The notes under the pieces were generated by a model that was not told the DNA's origin, did not search any database, and saw nothing but the letters and a program-made list of their open reading frames with translations. From Arachis hypogaea (lineage: Eukaryota > Streptophyta > Magnoliopsida > Fabales > Fabaceae): a stretch of DNA of 64,000 nt. Shown in pieces: positions 11,148 through 22,903 of this stretch (position 1 is the stretch's first letter; each line of letters begins with the position of its first letter). The position numbers were made by a program, and so were the translations under genes. The stretch lies in NCBI RefSeq assembly GCF_003086295.3, contig NC_092052.1, positions 75,943,559 to 76,007,558 on the forward strand, in the 5' to 3' direction.

Positions 11148-12444
11148 TTATTGATCATGGAATAAAAATAAGACATGAAATAAACATAAAAGCAGACAAA
11201 TAATAATAAAAGAAAGGAAATTAAAGACATAAAAATAGATGACTCTAATATTAATGCTTATGTAACTCTTAAGATAGGTTTCTAATAATAAAAGTTATCA
11301 CAGAGTTAGGACTCAACAACCTTGATTTTGAGGGGGTAAGTGCTTCTTCAATCTGTGGGACGTCCAACTCTTCAAAGGACAGCTTCTGACACTTTAGCTC
11401 CTGTATTTCACGCCCTTGTTTCTCTTGTTCTATGAGTATTTTGCAGAGCATGCTGTTTTGATTCTGCTGCTCTTCTTTTAGTTGATTCACAGCTTCTTGC
11501 AGCTTGGTGACAGATGCTTCTAAGTGGGCCTAATAGTCAAATTGAGGAATTTCTGGGAGGAGCTCATGCGCCTCCCTCTTGATGAGGTTATCCTGAATTT
11601 GAGGTCCATCCATCACTTTTTTGGTGATTGGGTGTTCAACTGTGATATATTCATCCACACCCATCTGTACCCCCGCATCTTTGCATAACAGACTAATCAA
11701 GCTTGGGTAGGCCAATTTGGCCTCAGTAGATTCCTTGTTTGCAAACATGTAAATTTTAACAAGGATCAGCTGATGAATCTCTACCTCCTTCCCCAGCATG
11801 ATACAGTGAATCATCACTGCCCTCTTCACAGTGACGTTAGATCGGTTGCTGGTTGGGAGTATAGAACGCCCAATGAAATCCAACCAACCTCTAGCAACTG
11901 GTTTGATATCACCTCTCTTTAGTTGGTTTGGGACACCTTTTGAATTAGTAATCCACTTAGTTCCAGGGAGGCATATGTCCTCTAGAACTTGATCTAGCCT
12001 TTTATCCTTGGCCATTCTCCTATTAAAGGATTCTAGATCATCTTGTAGTTGAGGAAGTTTGAGAACTTCTCTCACTTTATCAAAATGGAAGTAAATAATC
12101 TTTCCTCTGACCATAGTCCAAAATGAGTAGAAAGCAGTTCCCTCTAATCTTTGCTTTTATGTCATCCACAGATTTGCATAAAATTCCTGGACCATGTTTC
12201 TTCCAACATGTATCTCAGGATTAGCCAGGACTTCCCAGCCCCTGTTTTGAATCTGCTCTTGGATCTTCGGGTATTCATCTTCTTTTAGATTGAACCTAAC
12301 TTCCGGGATCACTGATCTTCTACACACAATTTTGAAATAATGGTCTGCATGTTCTTTGGTGCAGAAGTTCTCATGCATCCAACGTGGTTTTAGATTGCTT
12401 TCTTTCTTGTCTCTTGAAGCGGTTTGTCTTCCTTTGGGTGCCAT
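11148..12444 (-). pseudogene. Element C envelope-like post-pol gene (broken)
   Basis: It starts at the ATG at 12444 (MAPKGRQTASRDKK, basic N-terminus). The first segment (12157-12444) reaches the motif FKIVCRRSVIPEVRF and ends FYANLWMT. After a frameshift, 11530-12114 carries LPGTKWITN, ARGWLDFIGRSILPTSNRSN and MIHCIMLGKEVE. Together these match the 'putative plant transposon protein' domain found downstream of pol in Athila-type elements (my recollection: Pfam PF20167). A glutamine-rich, coiled-coil-like stretch follows (11269-11520: NQLKEEQQNQNSMLCKILIE). After another shift a hydrophobic tail (about 11148-11243: FLSFIIICLLLCLFHVLFLF) ends just before the stop. J has the same architecture. 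The function of such proteins is unproven. Confidence 0.7.
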
Positions 12445-13514
12445 GAGATTGGTTTGTTTTAACTCAGGAATCACGAAAATCACACCAAACTTAGAGATTT
12501 GCTTGCCCTCAAGCAAAATAAAAATAAAAAAGATGAATAGATGGAGAGAAGGATTCGAATGATGGAGTAAAGGGGATGGCCGAATGTATAAATAAAGGAG
12601 AGGGAGGGAATGGGTTCGAATTTTTAGAAAAAGATATAATTTGAAAGATATGATTGATAAAAGATAAACATGATATGAAAAAAAGAAGATTGTTTTCAAA
12701 ATTTAAGAGATATGAAAAAGATATACAGAAGTTAAATCTGAATTTTTGTTTATGCATCAAAGAAATAAAAGATAATGTGAATGAATTAAAAAGATTTGAA
12801 AAGAGATTGGAAAGATGAATGAGTTTTTGAAAAAGAATTGAAAAGAATTGTAAGATAATTAAAAAGAATTTATAAGATTATGAATTTTTGTTAATGGAAA
12901 TTAAAAAAATGAATGTTTGTAATGTTTTGATGCAGAAAATTTTGAATTAAAACATGAAAATTTGAAAAAAATTGAATTGGAAACGAAATTACCTCTTCTC
13001 TAGCTGTTTTGGTGTTAAACGCCCAGAATGATACCCATTCTAGCGTTTAACGCCCATCTGGTGGCCATTTTGGGTGTTTAACGCCCAGCCAAGTACCCTG
13101 GCTGGCGTTAAACGCCAGAAATCCTTCTTTACTGGGCGTTTTTCTGAATGCCCAAAATGCTGCCATTTTTGGCGTTAAACGCCCAGAATGCTGCCCATTC
13201 TGCCGTTTAACGCCCAGAATGATACCTTTACTGGCGTTAAAAGCCCAGAATGGTAGACATTCTGGCGTTTAACGCCCAAATTGCCTCTTTACTGGTGTTT
13301 TGACGCCAGTGAACTCTTTTTCTCTGTGATTTCTCTGTTTTATGTCTTGAACTTTCATTTTCCTGACTTATTCACTAAAATGAATTAGCTAACATTAGGA
13401 AGAAAATTAAATAAACTTATATAATTGTTATAAACATCTAATTTTTTATAATGGCTGGGTTGCCTCCCAGTAAGCGCTTCTTTAATGTCTTTAGCTGGAC
13501 TTTTACTGAGCTTT
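12445..13514 (-). other. Element C spacer between integrase and envelope-like gene
   Basis: AT-rich, A/G-biased sequence on the + strand with no supported gene. The frames 12509-12760 and the N-terminal extension to 12699 look like leader. The part next to integrase (13010-13312) holds the palindrome cluster listed separately. Confidence 0.65.
13010..13312. repeat. GGCGTTTAACGCC palindrome cluster (C, post-pol)
   Basis: About ten units such as tggcgttaaacgccag and ggcgtttaacgcccag are separated by short spacers (aatgctgcc, aatgatacc). Comparable clusters sit at the same post-pol place in K (50636-50850) and B (29574-29690). Confidence 0.85.
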
Positions 13515-14497
13515 TTAATTTAGTCTCAATTTTGAGCATTCTTGCTCAACATTGCCTTCAAGATAATGTTTGATTCTCTGTCCATTAACAATGAACTTTT
13601 TATCAGAGTCCATATCCTGAAGCTCTACATATCCATATGGTGACACACTTGTGATCACATATGGTCCCCTCCACCGGGATTTCAATTTTCCAGGGAACAA
13701 TCTGAGCCTAGAGTTAAATAGCAGGACCTTCTGTCCTAGCTCAAAGACTCTAGATGACAGCCTTTTGTCATGCCATCTTTTTGCTTTCTCTTTATAAATT
13801 TTAGCATTTTCGAAAGCATTGAGTCTAAACTCCTCCAGCTCATTCAACTGGAGTAATCTTTTCTCTCCAGCTACTTAGCATCAAGGTTTAGGAACCTGGT
13901 TGTCCAGTAGGCCTTGTGTTCCAGTTCCACTGGCAGATGACAGGCTTTTCCATACACAAGCCGGTATGGAGAGGTCCTTATAGGAGTCTTGAATGCAGTT
14001 CTGTATGCCCACAGAGCATCATACAGACTTCTTGCCCAATCCCTTCTACGGGTACTTACAGTCCATTCCAGGATTCGTTTTATTTCTTTATTTGAGACTT
14101 CAGTCTGCCCATTTGTCTGTGGATGATATGGGGTTGCCACTTTATGGTTAATTCCATATCGGACCAGAGTAGAGTCAAGCTGTTTATTGCAGAAATGAGT
14201 GCCTCCATCACTGATCAGTATCCTAGGGACACCGAACCTACTGAAGATATGCTTTTGGAGGAACTTCATCACTGTCTTAGTATCATTAGTGGGTGTTGCA
14301 ATTGCCTCTACCCATTTAGATACATAGTCTACTGCCACTAGAATATAAGTGTCTGAATATAATGGTGGTAAAGGCCCCATGAAGTCAATACCCCGTACAT
14401 CAAACAACTCAATCTCTAAGATTCCTTGCTGAGGCATGGCATAACCGTAAGGCAGATTACCAGCTCTCTGGCAACTGTCACTGTTACGTACAAACTC
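13515..14497 (-). pseudogene. Element C integrase (zinc-finger end, catalytic core, C-terminal domain)
   Basis: The core (13871-14437) shows the first catalytic Asp in RGIDFMGP, the second in LISDGGTHF and the Glu in NGQTEVSN, so the DDE triad is present. A stop near 13868 separates the C-terminal domain (13515-13847), which contains [22 protein letters not shown] and SPYGYVEL, a GPF/GPY-like module. The stop near 14497 replaces an Arg codon between RDS and EFVRN. Just after it the zinc-finger CxxC reads NSDSCQR where K and B have NCDSCQR, so one zinc ligand is lost. The enzyme inserts the element's cDNA; this copy is inactive. Confidence 0.88.
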
Positions 14498-15229
14498 TCA
14501 GGAGTCTCTATAGAGAGTAGGCCAGTAGAAGCCACATTGGAGAACTTTTGTGGCTATTCGCTCACCTCCAAAATGTCCCCCATATTGTGATCCATGGCAA
14601 TGCCATAGGATCTTTTGTGTCTCTTCTCTAGGCACACATCTACGGATTACTCCGTCTGCACACCTCTTAAAGAGGTATGGTTCATCCCACAGGTAGTACT
14701 TTGCATCAGAAATCATTTTTTTTGTTTGCTGCTTACTGTACTCTTTGGGTATGAATCTCATAGCTTTATAGTTTGCAATGTCTGCAAACCACGGTATTTC
14801 CTGAATGGCAAAGAGTTGCTCATCCGAAAAGGTTTTAGAGATCTCAGTAGGAGAGAGGGACGCTCCTGCTACTGGTTCTATCTGGGACAGGTGATCAGCT
14901 ACTTGGTTCTCTGTCCCTTTTCTATCTCTGATTTCTATATCAAACTCTTGCAGAAGCAACACCCATCTTATGAGTCTAGGTTTTGAATCCTGCTTAGTGA
15001 GGAGATATTTTAGAGCAGCATGGTCAGTATACACAATTACTTTTGATCCTACTAAATAAGATCTGAACTTGTCAATGGCATAAACCATTGCAATCAACTC
15101 CTTTTCTATGGTTGTATAATTCTTCTGTGCATCATTCAGAACATGGCTAGCATAATAAATGACATGCAGAAGCTTGTCATGCCTCTGTCCCAATACTGCA
15201 CCAATGGTATGGTCACTGGCATCACACAT
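14498..15229 (-). pseudogene. Element C RNase H and integrase zinc-finger start
   Basis: A 243-codon open frame. RNase H has its Asp in [10 protein letters not shown], Glu in [15 protein letters not shown] and Asp in [13 protein letters not shown]. After a linker come the [13 protein letters not shown] histidines of the integrase HHCC finger and [11 protein letters not shown]. RNase H degrades the RNA of the RNA-DNA hybrid during reverse transcription. The frame continues upstream into RT and downstream into integrase, but stops break both joins. Confidence 0.88.
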
Positions 15230-15396
15230 TAGTTCGAATGGTAATGACCAGTCTGGTGTAGAAATGACTGGTGTTATGACCAGCTTGGCTTTCAGAGTCT
15301 CAAATGCCTGCAGACACTCTGTGTCAAAGATAAATGGCGTGTCAGCAGCTAGCAGATTGCTCAGAGGTTTTGCATATTTTGAAAAATCTTTTATAA
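15230..15396 (-). pseudogene. Element C RT C-terminus (distal to insertion F)
   Basis: This - strand piece carries the RT/RNase H connection ([17 protein letters not shown], then [15 protein letters not shown]) and joins 16894 onward when F is removed. A stop is present before the RNase H frame. Confidence 0.75.
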
Positions 15397-15707
15397 ACCT
15401 CTGATAAACCCCATTCTTAGGGTTTATCTTGTGTTGGATTTAGAGTATTTTGCTAACCTTTTGTCACATTTAGCCAATGATTTAGCATGATTTTATGATC
15501 TCTCCCTTATTTGTGCCTAAGTGTAGAAAGCACGCTTTTTGGTCTTTAATTAAATAACTTTAACTTCTTCTTGATTCCCTAAGATGCCTTGATGTGTTTG
15601 TTAGTAGTTTCAGATTGAAAAGGCTAGGAATGGATCAAGGTAGCAAGGAAGGGAGCATGCAAGTGGAGAAGATCATAAAAAGCCAAAGAGTTGAACTCGC
15701 CCATGGA

Positions 15708-15790
15708 CGCGCGCGCACACCAGGCGCTTACGCGCACCTTGCGAAGTCACCCATGGACGCGTACGCGTGTTGTGTGCATACGCGTCGGTG
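15708..15790. repeat. Palindrome cluster gcgcgc/acgcgtacgcgt in solo LTR F
   Basis: Units such as gacgcgcgcgc, ttacgcgcac, gacgcgtacgcgt and catacgcgtc. The equivalent clusters in D (37698-37735) and E (39722-39862) use the same core. Confidence 0.75.
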
Positions 15791-15904
15791 CCGATATATG
15801 ATTTTTTAATAAAAATGTGGCCAGCGAATTCTCAAGGACTATGGGGCCCAATCTAAGCCAACTTTGGTGCCAAAACACTCAAAAGGACCAAGGATTGAGG
15901 GAAA

Positions 15905-15947
15905 GATCATCTATCATCTATTATCTATCATCTATCATCTATCATAA
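15905..15947 (+). repeat. (ATCT)-rich short tandem repeat
   Basis: Repeated atcatct/atct units within solo LTR F, not seen at this place in E. Confidence 0.8.
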
Positions 15948-16893
15948 CACACATTAGGCTAGTTTTAGTTTTAGTTTTAGAGAGAAAAGCTCTCACTTCT
16001 CTCTAGAATTAGGATTAGGATTAGGTTTAGTTCTTAGATCTAGGTTTTAATTCATGCTCTCTTCTACCTCTTCTTCTTAATTCCTTGTTGTTACATTCAT
16101 CATTCTTCCATTGTTGTTATTACTTTCTTTTACTTTGTTTGTAGATCTACTCTTGTTCACTCTATTTTTCTTTTAATACAATTTGAGGTAATTCATGTAG
16201 ATCTTGCCTTCTTTGATTGTTGTTGTTTATTTCTTACATTCAATTGTTGTTAGATTCCATTCTTACTATCAATTTACTATACTTTTCTTTTGTGCCTCCC
16301 AAGTATTTGATGAAATGCTTGGTTGGATTTTAGTATAGATTTTTATCCCTCTTAGCCTAGGTAGAGTAATTAGTGACACTTGAGTTATCTAATTCCCTTG
16401 TTGATCAATATTTAGAAGTTGCTAATTAATTTGGATATCACTAACGCTAGTCTTTCCCTTGGGAGTTGGCTAGGACTTGTGGAATCAAGTTGATTTATCC
16501 ACTTGACTTTCCTCTATTATGGAGGTTAACTAAGTGGTAGCAATAAACAATTAATGGTCACAATTGAGGAGGATAACTAGGATGGGACTTCTAATTCTCA
16601 CAACTTTACCAAGAGCTTTCATAGTTATTAGTTTACTTTCATTGCCATTTACATTTCTTGTCAAAAATCTCAAAAACCCCAAACATACCTCATAACCAAT
16701 AACAAGAACACTTTATTGCAAGTCCTAGGAAGAACGACCCGAGGTTCAATACTTCGGTTTATAGATTTTAGGGATTTGTTACTTGTGACAAACAATTTTT
16801 TGTATGAAAGGATTAATGTTGGTTTAGAAACTATATTGTAACGAGACTTCATTTGTGAAATTCTAAACCGTCAAAAGTCCATTCATCAACCTC

Positions 16894-17213
16894 CTATAGA
16901 ATCCTGCATGCCCCAGAAAGCTTTTGATTGCCTTAACATTGGCAGGTGGTGGCAATTTTTCAATTATCTCTACCTTAGCTTGATCCACCTCTATTCCCTT
17001 GTTTGAAATTTTGTGCCTAAGGACGATTCATTCAGTCACCATAAAGTGACATTTTTCCCAGTTTAAAACCAGGTTAGTCTCTTGGTACCTTTTTAGAACA
17101 AGTGCTAGATGGTCAAGACAGGAGCTGAATGAGTCTCCAAATACTGAGAAGTCATCCATGAAGTCTTCCAGAAATTTCTCTACCATATCAGAGAAGATAG
17201 AGAGCATGCACCT
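16894..17213 (-). pseudogene. Element C RT, palm/thumb part after an in-frame stop
   Basis: On the - strand it continues the RT with RCMLSIFSDMVEKFLE and the catalytic box FMDDFSVFG, then [11 protein letters not shown] and [11 protein letters not shown]. The stop at the junction near 17213 changes the Gln codon of TFQRCM to TAG. Another stop follows CHFMVTE. Confidence 0.82.
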
Positions 17214-17780
17214 CTAAAAGGTTGCAGGTGCATTGCATAGACCAAATGGCATCCTTCTGTAGGCAAATACTCCAGAAGGACATGTGAATGCTATTATCTC
17301 TTGGTCCTGAGGATCTACTGTAATTTGGTTGTAACCTGAATAACCATCCAAAAAGCAGTAGTATTCATGACCTGCTAGTCTCTCTAGCATCTGGTCTATG
17401 AATGGTAAAGGAAAATGATCCTTTCTGGTAGCTGTATTGAGTCTTCTGTAGTCAATACACATATGCCACCCTGTAACTGTTCTTGTAGGAACCAGTTCAT
17501 TCTTTTTATTATGAACCACTGTCATGCCTCCCTTCTTGGGGACAACTTGGACAGGGCTTACCCAGGGGCTATCAAAAATAGGATAAATAATCCCAGTCTC
17601 TAGTAACTTAGTGACCTCTTTTTGCACCACCTCCTTCGTGGCTGGATTCAGCCACCTCTGTGGTTGAACCACTGGCTTGGCATCATCCTCCAATAGGATC
17701 TTGTGCATGCATCTGGCTGGACTAATGCCCTTAAGATCACTTATGGACCATCCAAGAGCTGTCTTGTGTGTCCTTAGCAC
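17214..17780 (-). pseudogene. Element C reverse transcriptase, fingers/palm
   Basis: A 188-codon open frame with the RT signatures SPWVSPVQVVPKKGGM, WHMCIDYRRLN and FLDGYSGYNQ (first catalytic Asp), then MPFGLCNAPATF. It is upstream of and in the same frame as the YxDD-type box at 16894-17213. RT copies the element RNA into DNA from a tRNA-Asp primer. The frame starts at an internal Met; the true product is a Gag-Pol polyprotein. Confidence 0.88.
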
Positions 17781-18085
17781 CTGAATTAGTGCTTTCTCTT
17801 CCTGTGGCTCTAAAGTAGAGCTTATGATTACTGGAAAAGTGCCATCTTCTCCCAGAAATGCATATTTTAGGGATGGTGGTAATGGTTTGAGCTCGGTTTA
17901 GGAGGCTTCTCCTCTTCCTGAGGAGTTTTCAGAGGTTCTTCTATTTTATCTGGTTCCTCCAGATCAGGCTGAACATCTTTAAAAATGTCCTCTAGCTCTG
18001 ATTCAAGACTCTCAGTCATATTGACCTCTTCTACATGGGAGTCAATAATGTCAGCGCTCATGTAGTCTTTTGATGTGTCTGGATA
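17781..18085 (-). pseudogene. Element C protease-RT linker (acidic)
   Basis: This holds an acidic, proline-rich stretch (SLESELEDIFKDVQPDLEEP, 17867-18061), followed by a frameshift and then the conserved KYAFLGEDGTFPVIISS region. The same acidic linker exists in K (47381-47560) and B. It probably separates protease from RT in the polyprotein. Confidence 0.65.
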
Positions 18086-18596
18086 CTACATAGCTTTGAC
18101 AGCATTTAACTTGAACTCATCCTCATTGACTCTCAGGGTTATCTCCCTTTTTTGGACGTCAATGAGGGTTCGTCCAGTTGCTAGGAATGGTCTTCCTAGA
18201 ATGAGAGTTGCACTCTTGTGCTCCTCTATTTCCAGTACTACAAAGTCAGTGGGAAAGGCAAATGGCCCAACCATGACAATCATGTCCTCAATTACGCCTG
18301 ATGGAATCTTAATGGAGCCATCAGCAAGTTGAAGGCATATCCGGGTTGGTTTAACTTCATCAGTCAAACCAAGCTTTTTGATAGTGGATGCAGGTATTAG
18401 GTTGATACTTGCTTGCCCCAATATCACATAGAGTTGTCTTGGTACAAGCACCCTCTAATGTGCATGGTATCATAAAGCTTCCGGGATCTTTAAGCTTTTC
18501 TGGTAAGCTTTTCAGAATGACTGCACTGCATTCTTCAGTGAGGAAAACTTTTGCAGTTTCTCTCCAATCCTTCTTATGACTTAAGATCTCTTTCAT
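18086..18596 (-). pseudogene. Element C aspartic protease
   Basis: The catalytic motif is LCDIGAS, with Ile where retroviral enzymes have Ser/Thr (DSG/DTG). Sister copies have DLGAS, a variant usual in this lineage as I recall it. Downstream are EVKPTRICLQLADGS, a flap-like GPFAFPTDFVVLE and LILGRPFLATG. A frameshift about 18410 divides the gene: the upstream frame is 18360-18596, the downstream 18086-18451. It would cut the Gag-Pol polyprotein. Confidence 0.85.
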
Positions 18597-19190
18597 GAAC
18601 TTGGCATAAGAGGGTATTTGCTCAAGTGCCCCTGCAAACGAAATCTTTATTTCAAGAGTCCTGAGATAGTCTGCAAAGTGGGCAAATTGTTTATCCTATT
18701 CCGCTTGGTGGAGTTTTTGAGGATAGGGTATCTTGGCTTTATATTCTTCAACCTTAGTTACTGCAAGTTTATTTCCTACAGAAGAGGTTGGAGAAGCCTG
18801 CTTAAGGGGGTTGTTATCAGCACTTGTAGGTGTCTGACCCCTCACTGGCATTTGAACGCCAGAATTGGAAGCTGTATGGGCGTTTAACGCCACTTTTTCA
18901 CCCTTTTCTGGCATTTGAACGCCAGAGTTGGACATCCACTGGGCGTTTAACGCCACTATTTCACCCTTTTCTGGCGTTTGAATGCCAGAATCATTCCTCT
19001 CTGGGCTCTTACTGTCCTCAAAGGGATTTTGGGTAATGGGTTGGTCATCCTCTATCAGTTGTTCCTTTCTTGGCTTTCTGCTGCCTTGATTTGAGACATT
19101 CAGTGTCTTCCCACTTCTTAAATGAACAGCTTGGCACTCTTCCGTTATCCGTTTAGATAGCTATTGTCTTGTCTGATCCAATTGTACTTC
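18597..19190 (-). pseudogene. Element C Gag C-terminus and gag-protease linker
   Basis: This coding linker (18696-18956 open) has repeated phrases SGVQMPEKGEKVALNAHTA and SGVQMPVRG, written by alternating GGCGTT(C/T)AA palindromes in the DNA. It continues as YKAKIPYPQKLHQAE, then a stop, then the conserved ADYLRTLEIKI...SYAKFMKEILSHKKDW that leads into protease. No CCHC zinc knuckle is visible. The upstream part contains ECQAVHLRSGKTLNVS. Confidence 0.72.
18840..18995. repeat. Palindromic units inside the coding gag-protease linker (C)
   Basis: Five units (ggcatttgaacgccag, gggcgtttaacgccac, and variants) occur at regular spacing of about 33-35 bases in coding DNA. K (46458-46598) and B (33613-33790) have them at the equivalent place. 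Confidence 0.85.
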
Positions 19191-20015
19191 CATATTCTTG
19201 TTGGCATTCTTAGTGTCTTGTAACATCTCTTTGAATTCTGCTAACTGTTTTGCTATAAGAAGCAATTGCTGATTTAGTTCAACAACTTGTTCTGGAGGAC
19301 TAAGTTTAGTGAATAGTGCTTTAGCCTCTTCTTTCATGGAGGACTCACTACTTAAGTACAGATACTAATTTCTAGCAATTGTATCAATGAGCTCTTGAGC
19401 CTCTATAATTATTTTTCTCATGTGTAGAGATCCACCAGCTGAGTGGTCTAGAGATATCTGGGCCTTTTCTGTAAGCTCATAGTAAAAGATGTCTAATTGC
19501 ACCTATTCTGAAAATATTTCAGAAGGGCATTTCCTTAGCATCTCTCTGTACCTCTCCCAATCATTATAAAGAGATTCATTATCCTTTTGTTTAAAGCCTT
19601 GGATGTCCAGCCTTAGCTGTGTCATCCTTTTTAGAGGGAAATATTAATTCAGGAATTTGTCTGATAACTGTTTCCATGTTCTTATACTTGCTGTGGGTTA
19701 GTTATTTAACCACCTCTTAGCTTGATCTTTTATAGCAAATGGAAACAGTAATAATCTGTAGACATCCTGATCTACTTCCTTATCATGTACTGTGTCAGCA
19801 ATTTGTAGGAACTGTGCCAGAAACTCAGTAGGTTCTTCCTGTAGAAGACCAGAATACTGGCAATTTTGCTGCACCATGGTAATGAGCTGAGGGTTTAGCT
19901 CAAAAATGCTGGCTCTGATGGGGGGTATACAAATACTACTCCCATATGAAGTAGTAGTGGGGATAGCATATGACCCCAGAGTCTTTCTGGACTGTTCAGT
20001 TCCACTTGAGTCCAT
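19191..20015 (-). pseudogene. Element C Gag
   Basis: Start at ATG 20015 (MDSSGTEQSRKTLGSYA); the upstream extension to 20057 is leader. The first segment runs to 19698 (FELNPQLITMVQQNCQYSGL, DVYRLLLFPFAIKDQAKRWL, the Retrotrans_gag pattern) and stops. The rest continues in the same strand with several stops: MTQLRLDIQGFKQ, RYREMLRKCPSEIFSE, SLDHSAGGSLHMRK. It would be the capsid protein. It is broken by point mutations more than by large deletions. Confidence 0.85.
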
Positions 20016-21281
20016 AATGGAGAAAGGGAAGTGATGTGGATTGTAAATAAAACACAAGATAAAATAAAATATTTTTGTTTTTATTTTATTTAATTAAAGA
20101 TAAACCGAATTCAAAAGAAAATAAAATAAAATAATTGGAAAATAGAATAAATGTTTTGAAAACTAAAAGGAAAAGTAATAAAAGGAATTCGAATACTAAA
20201 ATGATTAATTAATTAAGAAGATTTGAAAAATTTTGGATGTGATTTTCGAAAACTGAAGAGAGAGAAAGTGGTTAGGAAGTTTTAAAAAAGATATGTCTTA
20301 AAATTAAAGATACTTGTAAGAAAATAAATAAATAAAAGAGAAGATTTGAAAAAGATATGATTTTAAAATTTTAAGACTTGAAACTTTCTTAACAAGAAAA
20401 CACCAAACTTAAAATTTTTCAATCAAAATAATAAAACAGGACAAGTAATTCGAAAATTATATATAAAAAGAGAAAAATATTTTGAAAAAGTTTATAAAAG
20501 CTTTTCGGAAAAAAAAAAGAGAGAAAATTGAAAAAGATTTAAAAAGATAAATTTTTAAAATTAAAATTTTAACTTAACTAATAAGAAACTACCAAATTTT
20601 AATGGGGAAAGAGAAAAACAATAAAATTTTGAGTAAATAAAGGAATTCAAAAATGATGAGTAAATAAAGGAAAAGATATTTATTTATTTATTGAATTTAA
20701 TGAGGAAAGAGAAAAATAATAAAATGACACCAAACTTAGAATTTTTAGATCAAAACAAAGAAAACAAATAGGAAAACTTTGAATATCAAGATGAACACCA
20801 AGAACACTTTGAAGATCAAGATGAACACCAAGAACAAATTTTGGAAATCTTTAAGAAAATAAAAACACAAAGGACACCAAACTTAAAAATTTTTATACTT
20901 TGGACACTAATAATTCGAAAATGCACAAGAAAAACAAGGAAATACACAAAACAAGAAAACTAAAGATCAAACAAGGAAAATAAACAAGAATAGCTTGAAG
21001 ATCAATGAAGAACATAATGCATATATTTTCGAAAATTAAAGAAAAATTAAAATATGCAATTGACACCAAACTTAAAGCCTGAAACTAAACTCAAACAGAA
21101 AACTCAATTATCAGTTTTTTAAAAATTTTCGAAAAAAATTTAGACAAAGAAAACAAGGATTTTAAAATTTTAACAAAAACAATAATAGAAGACTCAATTT
21201 TAGTGACTCTAAACCAAAAAAGATAATTTTTTCCTAATCTAAGCAACAAAATAAACTGTCAGTTGTCCAAATTCGAACAAT
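20016..21281 (-). other. Element C 5' leader
   Basis: A/T-rich non-coding leader, with the motif AAGTTTGGTGTC (read as gacaccaaactt on +) at about 20401, 20725, 20873 and 21061. The regular reuse is discussed in the findings. No gene is seen. Confidence 0.75.
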
Positions 21282-21298
21282 CCCTGGTAACGGCGCCA
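21282..21298 (-). other. Primer-binding site, tRNA-Asp type (C)
   Basis: On the - strand TGGCGCCGTTACCAGGG, two mismatches from the tRNA-Asp complement, 6 bases from the LTR end (21305). Confidence 0.8.
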
Positions 21299-21304
21299 AA
21301 AACT

Positions 21305-22903
21305 TGGTGTGGGAAATTGTGATCACACTTTTCACAACTCCGCACAACTAACCAGCAAGTGCACTGGGTCGTCCAAGTAATACCTTACGTGAGTAAGGGT
21401 CGATCCCACGGAGATTGTCGGCTTGAAGCAAGCCATGGTTATCTTGTAAATCTTAGTCAGGAGATTAATAATAAAATTGATTTTGTTCATGAAAAGTAAA
21501 GTACATAAAATAAATGGTACTTGTGATTCAGTAATGAGAAACAGGTTGAGGTTTCGGAGATGCTCTGTCATCTGAATCTCTGCTTTCCTACTGTCTTCTT
21601 CTCCAAACACGCATGGCTTCCTTCAATGGCAAGCTATATGATCCTCTCGGATGAAAAATATCAGGTACAATCTCTGCACAGCTAATCAACTGTCAAATTT
21701 CTCGTCTCGGATGACAAATACCAGGTATAGCTACCGCACGGCTAATCATCTGTCGGTTGTCACTAGCGTCGGAATAGGATCTCTCTATCCTTTTGCATAC
21801 TGTCACTGCGCCCAACATTCGTGAGTTTGAAGCTCGTCATAGTCATCCCTTCCGAGATCCTACTCGGAATACCACAGACAAGGTTTAGACTTTCCGTATC
21901 CCAGAAATGCTACCAATTGATTCTAGCCTCTACCACTAAGGTTCTAATCTCACGGACTCGGTCCGTGAATCAGAGACCTAAGAGATACGCACTCAAGCTA
22001 TCGCCCAATGACTACGTTGAACTCAGATAGAATGGGAGTGGTTGTCAGGCACGCGTTCATAGAATTGAGAATAATGATGAGTGTCACGGATCACCACACT
22101 CTCTATATTGAAGTACGAGTGAGTATCTTAGAATAGAATCAAGTGTGATTGAATAGAAAACAGTAGTAATTTGCATTAACCCATTGAAACACAACAAAGC
22201 TCCTCACCCCCACCTATGGGGTTTAAAGACTCATGCCGTAGAAGATACAATATCAAATAAAAATGTCATGAGTTACTAAAATGAATCTCTAAAAGTAGTT
22301 TTTATACTAACTAGTAACTTATGTTTACAGAAAATGAGTAACTAAGTGTAGATAGTGCAGAAATCCACTTTCGGGACCCACTTCGTGAGTGTTTAGGCTG
22401 AGCTTTCAAGCTTTCACGTGCATATGCCTAAAGTTGGAGTTAAACGCCACCCTGGGTGCCAAAATGGGCGTTTAACGCCAAGAATTATGCCAGTTCTGGC
22501 ATTTTACACCAGAAAGTTTTTGGCTGGATTTTAATGACAGTTTGGGCCATCAAATCTCGGGCAAAGTATGGACTATGAAAGCCCAAGATGTCTACTTTCC
22601 AACGCAATTGAGAGCGCACCAATTGGGCTTTTGTAGCTCCAAAAAATTCACTTCGAGTGCAGGAGGGTCAGAATCCAACAGCATCTGCAATCCTTTCTCA
22701 GCCTCTGAATCAGATTTTTGCTCAGATCCCTCAATTTCAGCCAGAAAATACCTGAAATTACAGAAAAACATACAAACTCATAGTAAAGTCCAGAAATGTA
22801 ATTTTTTCATAAAAACTAATAAAAATATAATAAAAAGTAAACAAAACATACTAAAAATTATGTGAAAATAATGCCAAAAAGGGTATAAATTATCCGCTCA
22901 TCA
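21305..22903 (-). repeat. Element C 5' LTR
   Basis: 1599 bp; inner end TGGTGTGGG, outer end CCGCTCATCA. It pairs with 8527-10137. TATA-like TATAAAAA (- strand) at 22299-22306 and palindromic units at about 22437-22510. The frames at 21332-21610, 21821-22030 and 22542-22865 are LTR sequence on either strand, not genes. Confidence 0.9.

Larger units (their letters stand above)
15402..16888 (+). mobile_element. Solo LTR F inside the RT gene of element C
   Basis: 1487 bp, starting TGATAAACCCC and ending CCATTCATCA, with perfect duplication acctc (15397-15401, 16889-16893). Removing it rejoins the RT coding sequence of C, shown by the uninterrupted homologue in K near 48530-48560. There is no internal region. 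It contains an ACGCGTACGCGT-type cluster (15708-15790), the conserved hairpin (15977-16007) and the block GACCCGAGGTTCAATAC. Solo LTR E is a close relative in the opposite orientation. The frames at 15594-15809 and 16670-16852 are not genes. Confidence 0.92.
8527..22903 (-). mobile_element. Element C: Ty3/gypsy Athila-like (FIDEL-type) retrotransposon, - strand
   Basis: Complete ends TGGTGTGGG...CCGCTCATCA are flanked by perfect 5-bp duplications tgccc (8522-8526, 22904-22908). On the - strand the order is LTR (21305-22903), primer site, leader, gag, linker, protease, RT (cut by solo LTR F), RNase H, integrase, envelope-like frame and LTR (8527-10137). Net of F it is about 12.9 kb. The first 215 bases of the two LTRs differ by roughly 4% by eye, so it is among the younger insertions. 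Coding regions are broken in several places. It is the same family as K. Confidence 0.9.

Noticed and set aside
14615..14986. 123-codon + strand frame
   Set aside because: It is antisense to RNase H and integrase of C, which have clear catalytic motifs on the - strand. The same applies to 32394-33002, 47108-47455 and 49583-49816.
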